64,000 nucleotides of DNA from contig NZ_MSRR01000019.1 in the NCBI RefSeq assembly GCF_001956585.1, positions 62,001 through 126,000 on the forward strand. Direction: 5' to 3'. Origin of the DNA: Actinomyces naeslundii (GTDB taxonomy: Bacteria > Actinomycetota > Actinomycetes > Actinomycetales > Actinomycetaceae). Below are positions 53,022-62,887 of this stretch, in pieces. The position numbers and the translations under genes are program-made. The notes beneath the pieces were generated by a model. That model was given only the letters and a program-made list of their open reading frames with translations. It had not been told where the DNA came from and ran no database searches. Position 1 is the stretch's first letter. The number at the start of each line of letters is the position of its first letter.

Positions 53022-54434
53022 ATGACGTTCACTCTTCCGGCCCAACCGGTCGTGCTGCCGGCAGCCGACACCGTGAGCCACACGGACAATCACATGCAGC
53101 TCATCGCGGCCGCCCTGCTCGGCATCGCCACGATCATCGTGCTCATCGTCTGGCGCAAGATGCACCCCTTCCTTGCCCTGACGCTGGGCTCGGCGGTCCT
53201 GGCCGTTGTCGCAGGCATCCCGCTGGCCGATACCTTCACCGCATTCACCAAGGGAATGGGATCCACGATCGGTGACGTGGGCACCCTCATCGCCTTCGGG
53301 GCGATCATCGGCCGTCTCCTCATCGACTCCGGTGGCGCCGACCAGATTGTCGACACCGTCCTGGCCCGCACGCCCGGCCCCCGCCTTCCCTGGGCGATGG
53401 CGCTCATCGCCTTCGTCGTCGGCATCCCGCTGTTCTTCGAGGTCGGCATCGTCCTGCTCATCCCCGTGGTCATGATCGTCGCCCGGCGGGCCCACCAGCC
53501 GCTCATCGCGCTGGGCGTGCCCGCCCTGGCTGGTCTGTCCGCGCTCCACGGTCTCGTGCCACCGCACCCCGGACCGCTCATTGCCATCAACGCCGTCAAG
53601 GCCGACCTGGGGCTCACCCTCGGACTGGGGCTGCTGGTCGCCGTACCCACGGTCATCATCTCCGGGCCCATCGCGGCCCGCTTCATGGCCAGGTGGGTGC
53701 CGATTGAGGCGCCCGAGCCACTGGGGGCCTCGGACGACGAGTACGAGGGGCCACGACCCTCCTTCGCGACCTCGATCATGGTGGTCCTGCTGCCCGTGGG
53801 ACTCATGCTTCTGCGCACCGTCGTCGAGACCCTCGTCCCCGAGGACAGTGACAACCCGGCAGTCCACGCGGCCCTGTTCGTGGGCAAGCCGATCGTCGCC
53901 CTGCTAATCACGGTCCTGGCCTCCATGTACCTCTTCGGAACCCGCCTGGGGCTGAGCGCCGACAACGTCAGCGGACGGGTCGGGGCCTCGCTCGGACCCA
54001 TCGCCGGGATCCTGCTCATCGTCGGGGCAGGAGGAGGGTTCAAGCAGACCCTTGTCGACTCAGGGATCGCCAGCATCATCGCCACGTGGATCCAGCAGGC
54101 GGCCGTACCCGCTCTCCTGGCCGGGTGGCTCGTTGCCGTCGCCGTGCGCCTGGCCACCGGATCGGCGACCGTAGCCACCATCACCGCGGCCGGCATCATG
54201 GCGCCGTTGGCCAGTCACATGCCGCAGACCGAGGTCGCTCTTCTCGTCCTTGCGATCGGTGCCGGCTCCGTCTTCCTCTCTCACGTCAACGATGCCGGCT
54301 TCTGGCTGGTCAAGGAGTACTTCGGGATGACTGTGGGGCAAACCTTCAAGACCTGGTCGCTGATGGAGACGGTCCTGTCCGTGGTCGCGATGGCGACGAT
54401 CAGCCTCCTGGCGCTCGCCCTGGGAGTCCTCTGA
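53022..54434 (+). CDS. gntP: GntP-family gluconate:H+ symporter
   Basis: 470 aa. Twelve to fourteen hydrophobic segments. Family blocks: FALTLGSAVLAVVAGIPL, GTLIAFGAIIGRLLIDSGGADQI, GIPLFFEVGIVLLIPV, GLVPPHPGPLIAINAVKADLGLTLGLGL, and VNDAGFWLVKEYFGMTVGQTFKTWSLMETVLSV. With the kinase and GntR regulator this makes a complete gluconate uptake and activation module. Confidence 0.95.
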   Translation: MTFTLPAQPVVLPAADTVSHTDNHMQLIAAALLGIATIIVLIVWRKMHPFLALTLGSAVLAVVAGIPLADTFTAFTKGMGSTIGDVGTLIAFGAIIGRLLIDSGGADQIVDTVLARTPGPRLPWAMALIAFVVGIPLFFEVGIVLLIPVVMIVARRAHQPLIALGVPALAGLSALHGLVPPHPGPLIAINAVKADLGLTLGLGLLVAVPTVIISGPIAARFMARWVPIEAPEPLGASDDEYEGPRPSFATSIMVVLLPVGLMLLRTVVETLVPEDSDNPAVHAALFVGKPIVALLITVLASMYLFGTRLGLSADNVSGRVGASLGPIAGILLIVGAGGGFKQTLVDSGIASIIATWIQQAAVPALLAGWLVAVAVRLATGSATVATITAAGIMAPLASHMPQTEVALLVLAIGAGSVFLSHVNDAGFWLVKEYFGMTVGQTFKTWSLMETVLSVVAMATISLLALALGVL

Positions 54435-54663
54435 CCGGCCGTCGAGGTATGTGAGCGGGGTCCTTGGGACGTGGCGGATCCTCGGGCAGGATGGCTCCCT
54501 GGTCCGGGCGCCGCCCGGCCTGGCTGGTGCCCCGGTCCCGGCGCGCGTCGACACATCTACGCGCCGCGCCGTCGAACCGTGTCCGCCGGCACCTCACGCA
54601 CCGACGCGCACGCCGCCAGCGACTCGCGCCGGCGTGCTCGCGGTCCCAATCGACAGGACCCTC

Positions 54664-56190
54664 GTGGCCGCACACCGCACCTCCGCCTCCCATCGTTTCG
54701 CCTCTGGGAAGACCCCGGCCGCCGGGGAGGCCACCTTCGCCTCCCTCGGCGTGGACTCTGACCTCGCCGCCGACCTCGACGCCCGCGGTTTCACCGCGCC
54801 CTTCCCCATCCAGGCCGCCACCCTGCCCGACACCCTCGCCGGGCGCGACGTGCTCGGACGCGGCCGCACCGGCTCGGGCAAGACCCTGGCCTTCAGCCTC
54901 CCGCTGGTCCAGCGCCTGGCTCAGCAGGACAAGGCCCGCCCCGGCCACCCCATCGGCCTGGTCCTGGCCCCCACCCGCGAGCTCGCCCTCCAGATCGCCG
55001 AGGTCATCGAGCCCCTGGCCCGCGTCGTCGACATGGACGTGACCACCATCTTCGGCGGGGTCTCCGCCAAGCCGCAGGAGAAGGCCCTCAAGGATGGGGT
55101 CGACGTCGTCGTCGCCTGCCCCGGCCGGCTCCTGGACCTCATGGGGCAGGGGCTCGTCAGCCTCGACGAGGTCGAGATCACCGTCCTGGACGAGGCCGAC
55201 CACATGGCCGACCTCGGCTTCCTGCCCAATGTCCGTCGCATCCTGCGCGCCACCCCGCAGCGCGGCCAGCGCATGCTGTTCTCCGCCACCCTCGACAACG
55301 GCGTGGACGCGCTGGTCAAGGAGTTCCTCCACAACCCGCTGTAGCACTCCGTGGACCCCTCGACCTCGCCCGTGGACGCCATGACCCACCGCGTATGGAT
55401 GGTCGCGGACAAGACCGCCAAGGACGGCGTCGTGCGGCGCCTGGCCTCCGGGGAGGGGCAGCGCATCCTGTTCACCCGCACCAAGCACCTCGCCCGGCGC
55501 TTGGCTCGCAAGCTCGTCCAGACCGGGATCCCCGCCGCCGAGCTGCAGGGCAACATGAGCCAGAACGCGCGCGAGCGCGCCATGCGGGCCTTCTCCACCG
55601 GGCAGGTCCACGTCATGGTCGCCACCGACATCGCCGCCCGGGGGATCGACGTCTCCGGCGTCGAGCTCGTGGTCCACGTCGACCCGCCCGCCGAGCACAA
55701 GGCCTACCTGCACCGCTCGGGCCGCACCGCCCGCGCCGGGGCCGCCGGGAGCGTCGTCACCCTCGTCCTGCCCGAGCAGAAGCACGATGTCCAGGTCCTG
55801 CTCAAGAAGGCGAGGATCCGCGCGGATATCGAGCGCATCCGACCCGACGACGGCGCCGTGACCGCCCTCGTGGGACAGGTCACCGACGCGATCGCGCTGG
55901 AGGACATGCCCGAGGGCGTGGCCGTCAAGGGCGGCAGCCCCAGCGGGCGGGCCTCCACCGGACGGCCGGGACACGGTCACGGTGAGGCGGGACGGGGCCG
56001 AGCCGGACGAGCCGGCCGTAGCGGCGGGGCGCGTGGAGGGCACGGTGGGCGCGGTGCGAAGCGGCGCGGCGGAAGCGGCCAACGGGGCTCCGGGCAGCCC
56101 TCCGGTCGGGGAGGCCGCAGCGGCGGAGCTCGTGGTGGGCGCGGAGCCCGGGGTCGCGGAGCCAAGGGAGGCCAGGGAAGTCCTGCCTGA
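54664..56190 (+). pseudogene. DEAD-box RNA helicase interrupted by one in-frame amber codon
   Basis: GTG 54664 gives a normal DEAD-box start (FASLGVDSDLAADLDARGFTAPFPIQ). Motifs in order: GRTGSGKT, PTRELALQI, CPGRLLD, DEADHMADLGF, SATL. TAG at 55342-55344 then stops the frame at HNPL, and the same frame continues at once with HSVDPSTSPVDAMTHRVWMV, TRTKHLARRL, ATDIAARGIDVSGVELV and HRSGRTARAG, plus an Arg/Gly-rich tail of about 80 aa. Together they make about 508 codons, a full helicase. A CAG (Gln) to TAG change is the simplest explanation. Restart could occur at GTG 55351 or ATG 55381, but would give only RecA domain 2. Confidence 0.85.
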
Positions 56191-56326
56191 CGCCTCGCTC
56201 CCGCACTGAGTCCCCATCCGCGTCGGTGAGCGTCGTCGGACGCTGGTAGCCCGACCCAGGCCCGGGCCGAGCGGAACTGGAGCACCAGTGCTACGGTCGA
56301 GTGGCTGACGACGATCGGGAAGGCGG

Positions 56327-57232
56327 GTGGAGGTCGTGGCGGCGCATTTTTCGCGGAGGGCCCTGACCGGGGCGATGGCAGGTCTCTTCCTGGGCGGGTG
56401 TGCTGCTCGCGGTCCGAGGCAGGCGTCTGCGCACCCGACCCCGCCCCCGTACCTGCGCTCGCGTGGGCTGGGCGATGAGCCCAACCTGGACCCGGCGTCG
56501 GGGGACCTGCCTGCTCCCGCGGCCTTCTCCTACACCGACTCCGACGACGAGACCTCCGACTGCATCTTCTACGCAGCGGACGGTGCGCCTGTGGGGCTGG
56601 TTGTCTACCTCGACGGCGATGGGCAGTTCTTCCACAGTCAGGGCGGTCAGAGTCAGGATGAGAGGTCTCCCGGCGGCCTGGCAGGTGTTGGGGGCGTCGT
56701 CGAGGCCGCGGGCGCTCGAGGGTTCGACGTCGTCTCGGTGCGTTCTCCCGGAGACGATGGAATGTGGTGGTTGGAGGACCAGGACGGGAAGATCCGCTAC
56801 CTGGAGGAGACGCTCGACTACGTGGCCGCCGAGTGCGGGGCCAACATGGATCAGCTGTGGCTCGTGGGCTACTCCGGCGGCTCTGAGTTCATCAGTCAGC
56901 GGTTCTTCCCCGCCTATGCCGAGCGCATGCCGGGCGGGGGCTTCATCAACTTCGGGGGCGGTGACGCGCCCGAGGAGAGGGCGGCGGCCTTCTCCGGAGA
57001 CGCCAAGGAACGGCTCTCGCTGAACTGGGTGACCGGAACCCGTGACGTCTCCAGCAACAGCCTCGATGGATTCGACGGCATCGGGCACGCCCGCAACAGC
57101 CTGGCCTACTACCGCTCGGCGGGCTTCGGTCACACCTGGAGCGAATGGCCCGACGACGACCATGGCAGCATCACCGAGAAATTCGGCCGCTACGTCGGGC
57201 GCGTGCTTGATGCTGCTGCAAGCGGAAAGTAA
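56327..57232 (+). CDS. Lipoprotein alpha/beta hydrolase (PHB-depolymerase/esterase-like)
   Basis: 301 aa from GTG 56327; GTG 56336 is possible. A signal of about 24 residues ends in LFLGGCAA (lipobox-like). Then GLVVYLDGDGQFFH, a nucleophile elbow VGYSGGSEF (about 182) and a likely His in DDDHGSITEKFG. The GYSGG motif and LDGDG strand resemble secreted esterases of the depolymerase/feruloyl-esterase type. The substrate is unknown. Single-gene unit. Confidence 0.75.
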   Translation: MEVVAAHFSRRALTGAMAGLFLGGCAARGPRQASAHPTPPPYLRSRGLGDEPNLDPASGDLPAPAAFSYTDSDDETSDCIFYAADGAPVGLVVYLDGDGQFFHSQGGQSQDERSPGGLAGVGGVVEAAGARGFDVVSVRSPGDDGMWWLEDQDGKIRYLEETLDYVAAECGANMDQLWLVGYSGGSEFISQRFFPAYAERMPGGGFINFGGGDAPEERAAAFSGDAKERLSLNWVTGTRDVSSNSLDGFDGIGHARNSLAYYRSAGFGHTWSEWPDDDHGSITEKFGRYVGRVLDAAASGK

Positions 57233-57435
57233 GAAAAGGCTGCCTCGGAGGTTGGATAGTGAGTCTTTGGAGCAGTACGCGAAACGTAAGACTCAGCCGT
57301 GAGACCCGGATATGTCGTTGTGGCCGCGCGGCCTGGCCCCACTACCGTTGTCCGTGACTCCCTCAGTGCCTATCTCGGCTTACGTCCCAGGAACGAGTAG
57401 GGCCCCGGTCCCTGGTGGGGCCGAGGCCGGTGCGG

Positions 57436-57509
57436 TACCCCCTGTGGGGCTCGAACCCACGACCTTCGGATTAAAAGTCCGCAGCTCTGACCAACTGAGC
57501 TAAGGGGGC
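57436..57509 (-). tRNA. tRNA-Lys (anticodon TTT)
   Basis: On the reverse strand: acceptor GCCCCCT/AGGGGGT (first pair G-T), D arm GCTC/GAGC, anticodon loop CTTTTAA giving TTT, T arm GTGGG-TTCGAGC-CCCAC, discriminator A. CCA is not encoded. Confidence 0.93.
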
Positions 57510-57718
57510 GCACCAACGGCCGGAAGCAGAGTCCAGACGCCGTCGGCAGGTGTCAGCATAACCGGACAACCGACCACTGTGTCGAACCCGCCGCGCGGCT
57601 GGCCGCCGGCCTTTCCGCCGTCGGCCGGAAGTGAACCGGTGAGGGAGGGCTTGTCCTCTCGCGAGACAATAAGCCTGCGCGTCGTCGCCGGCGCGCCCAC
57701 ACCGCGTGAGGAGTCCCC

Positions 57719-58381
57719 ATGGCCCGCCAGTTCCACCGTCCCGCCCGGCTCGACCCCGAGGCCGCCGAGCAGATCGAGGGCAGCGCCGACACCGCCGTCG
57801 CCTCCGAGCTCGCCCACCGGGCCGCTCAGGCCCTCATCGGCGGCTTTCCCGGTACCGAGGACGGCGACGACCCCATCACCCGCTCCGGCATCGTCACCGC
57901 GGTCGCCACCAACGGCGTCGACGACATCGCCGAGCTGTGGGCGGACTCCCCGGCCACCACCCTGCCCGGCACCCTGTGGCGCCTGTTCCTCGTGCGCGAG
58001 TGGATCCGCCGCGATCCCGGGCTCGTTGCCCGCCGCTACGCCACCCTCGTCGACCTCACCGAGGCCGACGAAGCCACCACCGCCCGCCTCGAGTCCGCCC
58101 TTGGTGAGGCGCGCGCCGTGCTCGCCCCTGCCGACCTGCGCGAGCGCCTCGATGCCGTCCTGGCCGGTGGCGTCGAGGGCTCAGTCACCGCGATCGCCCC
58201 GCTGCTCAGCGCCACCGCCGGCTTCCTGCGCGCTCTGGCGGCCGGCTCCAACCCCGTGTGGATCGAGGACGACGCCGACGAGCTCGCCGACCGCGTCACC
58301 CGCCGCGACTCCGCCCTCCTGGTCACTGCCGACGAGCTCACCGACGCCGCCCGCCGCGCCGCCGCAGGCCTCCTCGACTGA
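57719..58381 (+). CDS. Conserved-looking hypothetical protein, helical
   Basis: 220 aa, family not recognised. Ala-rich and predicted all-helical: ARQFHRPARLDPEAAEQIEGS, TLWRLFLVREWIRRDPGLVARRYATLVDL, IAPLLSATAGFLRALAAGSNPVWIEDDADELADRVTRRD. No signal peptide, membrane segment or catalytic motif. Strong GC3 bias and a clean start (GAGGAG upstream) support a real gene. It is divergent from tRNA-Lys. Confidence 0.75.
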   Translation: MARQFHRPARLDPEAAEQIEGSADTAVASELAHRAAQALIGGFPGTEDGDDPITRSGIVTAVATNGVDDIAELWADSPATTLPGTLWRLFLVREWIRRDPGLVARRYATLVDLTEADEATTARLESALGEARAVLAPADLRERLDAVLAGGVEGSVTAIAPLLSATAGFLRALAAGSNPVWIEDDADELADRVTRRDSALLVTADELTDAARRAAAGLLD

Positions 58382-58839
58382 GAGGGCCTTGCGCAGGGGC
58401 TATCCGAGCGCGGGATGTCCAAATCGGTGACAAAGGCCCGGAGCAAGCGCCCGTAGGTGGATCAAAACCGCATGATTCCGCGGTTCTGCTGAAGGCGTGA
58501 AGAGTGTGCAGGCTCCTTTGTCACCGATTAGGACACCAACGGCACCATCGGCGAGATCATGAGCGCTGCGTCGGTGCAGTACCCACGCGCATCGTTGTCG
58601 CTGTGGGCAGGAAGGCCGTGCTGACGCTCGGATGCGGTTGCCGAACAGCCGCTGCACGAGGACTGGATCGCCGTGAGGAACAGGTAGGTGCGCCGGAGGA
58701 GACGTGGGGGAGCGCGAGCGGGGTCGCCTATCGACCGTGAGTCCTCAAGAGCGGGCGGGAGTGGCGGTAGCTTGCGCACTCGCCGAACTGGAGCGGATCG
58801 CCGCCCCACAAGGCCGCCCGGACGTGGGACCATGTGGAC
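58382..58839. other. Intergenic region with 120-bp element
   Basis: 458 bp. Holds copy B of the inverted-repeat element (58416-58535), then about 300 bp with no recognised gene, presumably including the ppk1 promoter. Confidence 0.5.
58416..58535. repeat. 120-bp inverted-repeat element, copy B
   Basis: Same length and alignment register as copy A (41767-41886). Left arm TGTCCAAATCGGTGACAAAG is identical; the right arm CTTTGTCACCGATTAGGACA has one change. Internal AACCGCATGATT sits at the same offset and here forms a hairpin with GCGGTT (AACCGC-N8-GCGGTT). Other interior positions have diverged. No target duplication is obvious. Confidence 0.8.
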
Positions 58840-61677
58840 ATGACCAACGACGCGCACCACTCCGCCCCCACGCCGCTCTCCCGCTTCCTGGGCGGGTGGA
58901 TGCGCCACCCGAGTCCCCAGGAGCCCGAGCAGGTGTCCGACGACGTCGAGGCGGCCGAGGCGGCCCAGTCGGCGGTGTCCCCGGAGGCCGCGGGCCCCGG
59001 CGAGCCGGCGGTCTCGGCCGAGGTCGCCGAGCCCGAGGGCCAGAGTGAGCCTGACGACGCCCCGGCCTCTCCCGACGGGTCGCCCACCGACGACGGGAGC
59101 CCCGAGGGACACAAGGCTGCCGAACACCCAGAGGGACCCGACGACTCAGCCGACTCCGAGGACAGCGAGGAGTCCGTCGAGGAGGAGCACATCATCGAGG
59201 TCGCCGATCCGCGAGACTTCGCCGATGACTCCGGCCCCCAGTACGAGGATGAGGACTTCGACGACATCGTCGGCGGCGAGGCGGCCCCGGCTCCCGGCCC
59301 CATCGGCACCGCGACCCCCGCCATCGCGCCCTCCTCCATCACCTCCGCCAGCTCGCAGTCGGCACCTTCCGCCGCTGAGGCCCTGGCGACGCCGTCGACC
59401 GCCGCGCCGGGGGAGCAGGGAGCCTCCGCCCCCGGCAGCGCGGCCAGCTCGGGCCATGCCGTCAGCCCTGTCAGCGCAGCCTCCTCGGCCACCGCTGCCA
59501 CCGCGGCCGACGCCGCGGCCTCGGCCGCCTCCGCCGACACCGCCCAGGTCGACCCCGAGGACCTCCTGCCGCCCCTGAAGTCCTTCAAGAACCGCTTCAT
59601 CGACCGGGAGCTGACCTGGCTTGACTTCAACGAGCGGGTCCTGGAGCAGGCCGAGGACCACACCCTGCCCCTGCTGGAGCGCGCCTGGTTCCTGGCGATC
59701 TTCTCCTCCAACCTGGACGAGTTCTACATGGTGCGCGTCGCCGGGCTCATGCGCCGCATCAAGGCCGGCATCACCCCGGTGCGCGCCTCCGGCCTGGACG
59801 CCAACCAGGTCCTGGCCCAGGTCACCAGCCGCGCCAAGGAGCTCACCGCCCGCCAGGCCGCCCTCTTCCAGGAGGACATCCGCCCCGCCCTGGCCGGTCA
59901 CAACGTGGACATCCTGGGCTGGGACGAGCTCAACTCCGACCAGCAGGAGCGCCTGACCCGCTACTTCCGCCACCAGATCTACCCGGTCCTGACCCCGCTG
60001 GCGGTCGACCCCTCCCACCCCTTCCCCTACATCTCGGGCCTGTCCCTCAACCTCGCTGTCATCCTGCGCAACCCGCGCAGCGGCAAGGAGCACTTCGCCC
60101 GCATCAAGGTCCCCGACTCCCTGCCGCGCCTGGTCCAGGTCCCCGGCCGCGAGCTCGACGCCGCGGACAAGGCCGCCGGCTGCGCCGTCATCCCCCTGGA
60201 GGTCGTCGTCGGTCAGCACCTCGACCACCTCTTCCCGGGCATGGACATCCTGGAGCACCACCTTTTCCGGGTCACCCGCAACGAGGACCTCGAGGTCGAG
60301 GAGGACGACGCCGAGAACCTCCTCAAGGCCATGGAGAAGGAGCTCGAGCGGCGCCGCTTCGGCGACTGCGTGCGCCTGGAGGTGGAGGACACCATCTCCT
60401 CATTCACCCGTCGCTACCTGGTGCGGGCCCTGGGTCTCAAGGGCGACGACGTCTTCGAGCTCCCCGCCCCCCTGGACCTGACCTGCCTCAACCAGCTCCA
60501 CGACCTGGACATCCCCGACCTGAAGTACCCGCGCTTCGTGCCGGTGACGGCCGCGGGCCTGGCCGCCTACGAGTCCTCCTCCGCGCCGGACGTCTTCGCC
60601 GCCATGCGCGAGCACGACGTCCTCCTGCACCACCCCTACGACTCCTTCTCCACCTCAGTCCAGGAGTTCGTGGCCCAGGCCGCCGCCGACCCCAAGGTCC
60701 TGGCCATCAAGCAGACCCTCTACCGCACCTCCGGCGACTCCCCGATCGTGGACGCCCTCATCGAGGCCGCCGAGGCCGGCAAGCAGGTCGTCGCCATCGT
60801 GGAGATCAAGGCCCGCTTCGATGAGGAGGCCAATATCTCCTGGGCCCGCAAGCTTGAGCGCGCCGGCGTCCACGTCGTCTACGGCATGGTCGGCCTCAAG
60901 ACGCACTGCAAGCTGCTGCTCGTCGTGCGCCAGGAGTCCGACGGCCTGCGCCGCTACTGCCACGTCGGCACCGGCAACTACCACCCCAAGACCGCCCGTG
61001 GCTACGAGGACTTGGGGCTTCTGACCTGTGACCGCGACGTCGCTCAGGACCTGACCACCCTGTTCAACCAGCTCTCCGGCTACGCCCCGCGCGCCCGCTT
61101 CCGCCGCCTGCTCGTGGCTCCCCGAGGCCTGCGCGACGGGCTCGTCGAGCGCATCGAGCAGGAGATCACCAACCACCGGGCCGGCCTGCCCGCCTGGATC
61201 CGCATCAAGGTCAACTCCATCGTCGACGAGACCGTCATCGACGCCCTCTACCGCGCCTCGCGCGCGGGGGTGCCGGTCGACATCGTCGTGCGCGGCATCT
61301 GCGGTCTGCGCGCCGGTGTCGAGGGTCTCAGTGAGAACATCCGCGTGCGCTCCATCCTGGGGCGCTTCCTGGAGCACTCGCGCATCTACGCCTTCGCCGG
61401 CGGCGGCCAGACCGAGCTGTTCATCGGCTCGGCCGATCTCATGCACCGCAACCTCGACCGCCGCGTCGAGGCCCTGGTGCGCATCACTGATCCCGCCATG
61501 GTCGAGGACCTTGAGTGGCTGGTCACCCACTGCGCCTCCGACGACGTCTCCTCCTGGCACCTCCAGCCCGACGGCTCCTGGGAGCGTCACCTCGTTGACG
61601 CGGAGGGCAACCGCCTCGAGGACATCCAGACCAGCCTCATGGCCCGGGCGCGCTCGCGCGTCAAGGGTCGTCACTGA
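58840..61677 (+). CDS. ppk1: Polyphosphate kinase 1 with long acidic N-terminal extension
   Basis: 945 aa from ATG 58840; a GTG two codons earlier is also possible. Residues 1-240 are low-complexity Glu/Asp/Ala/Ser/Pro. The PPK1 core then begins ([25 protein letters not shown], about 248). The catalytic phospho-His is in GLKTHCKLL (about 689), with [24 protein letters not shown] following, and [17 protein letters not shown] near the end. Reversibly polymerises ATP gamma-phosphate into polyphosphate. Typical PPK1 is about 690-750 aa, so the extension is extra. It leads the cluster ppk1-mutT1-pstS. Confidence 0.96.
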   Translation: MTNDAHHSAPTPLSRFLGGWMRHPSPQEPEQVSDDVEAAEAAQSAVSPEAAGPGEPAVSAEVAEPEGQSEPDDAPASPDGSPTDDGSPEGHKAAEHPEGPDDSADSEDSEESVEEEHIIEVADPRDFADDSGPQYEDEDFDDIVGGEAAPAPGPIGTATPAIAPSSITSASSQSAPSAAEALATPSTAAPGEQGASAPGSAASSGHAVSPVSAASSATAATAADAAASAASADTAQVDPEDLLPPLKSFKNRFIDRELTWLDFNERVLEQAEDHTLPLLERAWFLAIFSSNLDEFYMVRVAGLMRRIKAGITPVRASGLDANQVLAQVTSRAKELTARQAALFQEDIRPALAGHNVDILGWDELNSDQQERLTRYFRHQIYPVLTPLAVDPSHPFPYISGLSLNLAVILRNPRSGKEHFARIKVPDSLPRLVQVPGRELDAADKAAGCAVIPLEVVVGQHLDHLFPGMDILEHHLFRVTRNEDLEVEEDDAENLLKAMEKELERRRFGDCVRLEVEDTISSFTRRYLVRALGLKGDDVFELPAPLDLTCLNQLHDLDIPDLKYPRFVPVTAAGLAAYESSSAPDVFAAMREHDVLLHHPYDSFSTSVQEFVAQAAADPKVLAIKQTLYRTSGDSPIVDALIEAAEAGKQVVAIVEIKARFDEEANISWARKLERAGVHVVYGMVGLKTHCKLLLVVRQESDGLRRYCHVGTGNYHPKTARGYEDLGLLTCDRDVAQDLTTLFNQLSGYAPRARFRRLLVAPRGLRDGLVERIEQEITNHRAGLPAWIRIKVNSIVDETVIDALYRASRAGVPVDIVVRGICGLRAGVEGLSENIRVRSILGRFLEHSRIYAFAGGGQTELFIGSADLMHRNLDRRVEALVRITDPAMVEDLEWLVTHCASDDVSSWHLQPDGSWERHLVDAEGNRLEDIQTSLMARARSRVKGRH

Positions 61678-61689
61678 GACGGCCGTGCC

Positions 61690-62718
61690 ATGAGCTCGTC
61701 CAGCAAGAAGAACAGCTCGCGTGAGACCGTGAAGGCCGCAGGCGCCCTCGTGTGGCGCGAGAACGGCAAGCACCTCGAGGTGCTCCTGGTCCACCGTCCC
61801 CGCTACGACGACTGGTCCATTCCCAAGGGCAAGGTCGACCCCTGCGAGTCCGTGCGCACCTGCGCGGTGCGAGAGGTCGCCGAGGAGACCGGCGTGCAGG
61901 TCGTCCTGGGTCAGCCCCTCAGCCGCGTCCACTACAAGCTCGCCGACGGCTCCCGTAAGAAGGTCCACTACTGGGCCGCCCGTGTCGCCCTCGACGCCTC
62001 GGCCGCCGTCGCCGCACGCTGCGCCGTCAAGCCCGCCTCCACCAAGGAGGTCGACGCCGTCGAGTGGCTGCGCGTGGGGCAGGCCCGCAAGCGCCTGACC
62101 TACTCCTACGACCGTGACCTGCTCGGCGAGCTCGTCGACCTGTGGGAGGACGGCAAGCTCGACACCTGGACCCTGGTCCTCGTGCGCCACGGCCGCGCTG
62201 TCAAGCGTTCCGTGTGGAACCGCCCCAAGGAACGGGACAAGGAGACCGACGAGGCCACCCGCCCCCTGACCCACGACCAGGGCGAGACCCGGGCCCGTGC
62301 CCTCGTCCCGATCCTCGCCGCTTACGGGGTGGGCCGCGTCATCACCAGCCCCTGGAAACGCTGCGTGGACACGGTTGCCCCCTACGCCACGGCTGCGGGC
62401 CTGACCCTGGAGACGGCCGGCGCCTTCACCGAGATGGCCCACGCGAAGAACCCCAAGGGCGTGCGCTCTCTGGTCAAGAAGGTCCTGCGCGTGCGCGAGG
62501 AGCCGACGGCGCTGTGCACCCACCGGCCCGTCCTGCCCACCATCATGGACGTCGTCTCCCAGTACGCCCCCGGCAAGCTCCTGCGCTCCGTGCCCGATAG
62601 GGACCCCTGGCTCAAGACCGGGGAGATCCTCGTGGTCCACATGGCCCGCCGCCCCCGCGGCAAGATCCGCGCCGTCGCCATTGAGAAACAGCGCCCCGTG
62701 CTGTCCGAGGGGCGCTGA
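61690..62718 (+). CDS. mutT1: Nudix hydrolase fused to histidine phosphatase (MutT1-like)
   Basis: 342 aa, 12 bp after ppk1. The N-terminal Nudix domain has the box GKVDPCESVRTCAVREVAEETGV (47-69). The C-terminal histidine-phosphatase domain begins LVLVRHGRAVK (RHG, about 166), with a second catalytic region TALCTHRPVLP. This two-domain form matches mycobacterial MutT1, which sanitises 8-oxo-dGTP and degrades diadenosine polyphosphates. The pairing with ppk1 is common in actinobacteria. Confidence 0.92.
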   Translation: MSSSSKKNSSRETVKAAGALVWRENGKHLEVLLVHRPRYDDWSIPKGKVDPCESVRTCAVREVAEETGVQVVLGQPLSRVHYKLADGSRKKVHYWAARVALDASAAVAARCAVKPASTKEVDAVEWLRVGQARKRLTYSYDRDLLGELVDLWEDGKLDTWTLVLVRHGRAVKRSVWNRPKERDKETDEATRPLTHDQGETRARALVPILAAYGVGRVITSPWKRCVDTVAPYATAAGLTLETAGAFTEMAHAKNPKGVRSLVKKVLRVREEPTALCTHRPVLPTIMDVVSQYAPGKLLRSVPDRDPWLKTGEILVVHMARRPRGKIRAVAIEKQRPVLSEGR

Positions 62719-62772
62719 CCGGGGCCTCCGACCACCACGCCGAACCGACCGGTGACGCTCCTCACGGAGAGT

Positions 62773-62801
62773 GTTTACCTTTCGTTTACCGACGTCACCC
62801 G
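62773..62801 (+). promoter_or_regulatory. PHO-box direct repeats (PhoP site) upstream of pstS
   Basis: GTTTACC at 62773-62779 and again at 62784-62790, exactly 11 bp apart, followed by the weaker GTCACCC (62794-62800). Resembles actinobacterial PHO boxes (GTTCACC repeats at 11-bp period). Phosphate-starvation induction is inferred. Confidence 0.75.
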
Positions 62802-62887
62802 GAACCTTCATCCGGGGCGCCTATCGTCACCGCTGCCTGACAGTCGTCCGGCACCCGACCCACCTCCCGACTCAGCGAGGAGAGCCT

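Noticed and set aside
54451-54663. N-terminal extension of the helicase frame
   Set aside because: Low-complexity Pro/Arg composition and no ribosome site; the family-like sequence begins after GTG 54664.
57312-57503. Small forward frame overlapping tRNA-Lys
   Set aside because: Overlaps an unambiguous tRNA on the other strand and has no ribosome site.
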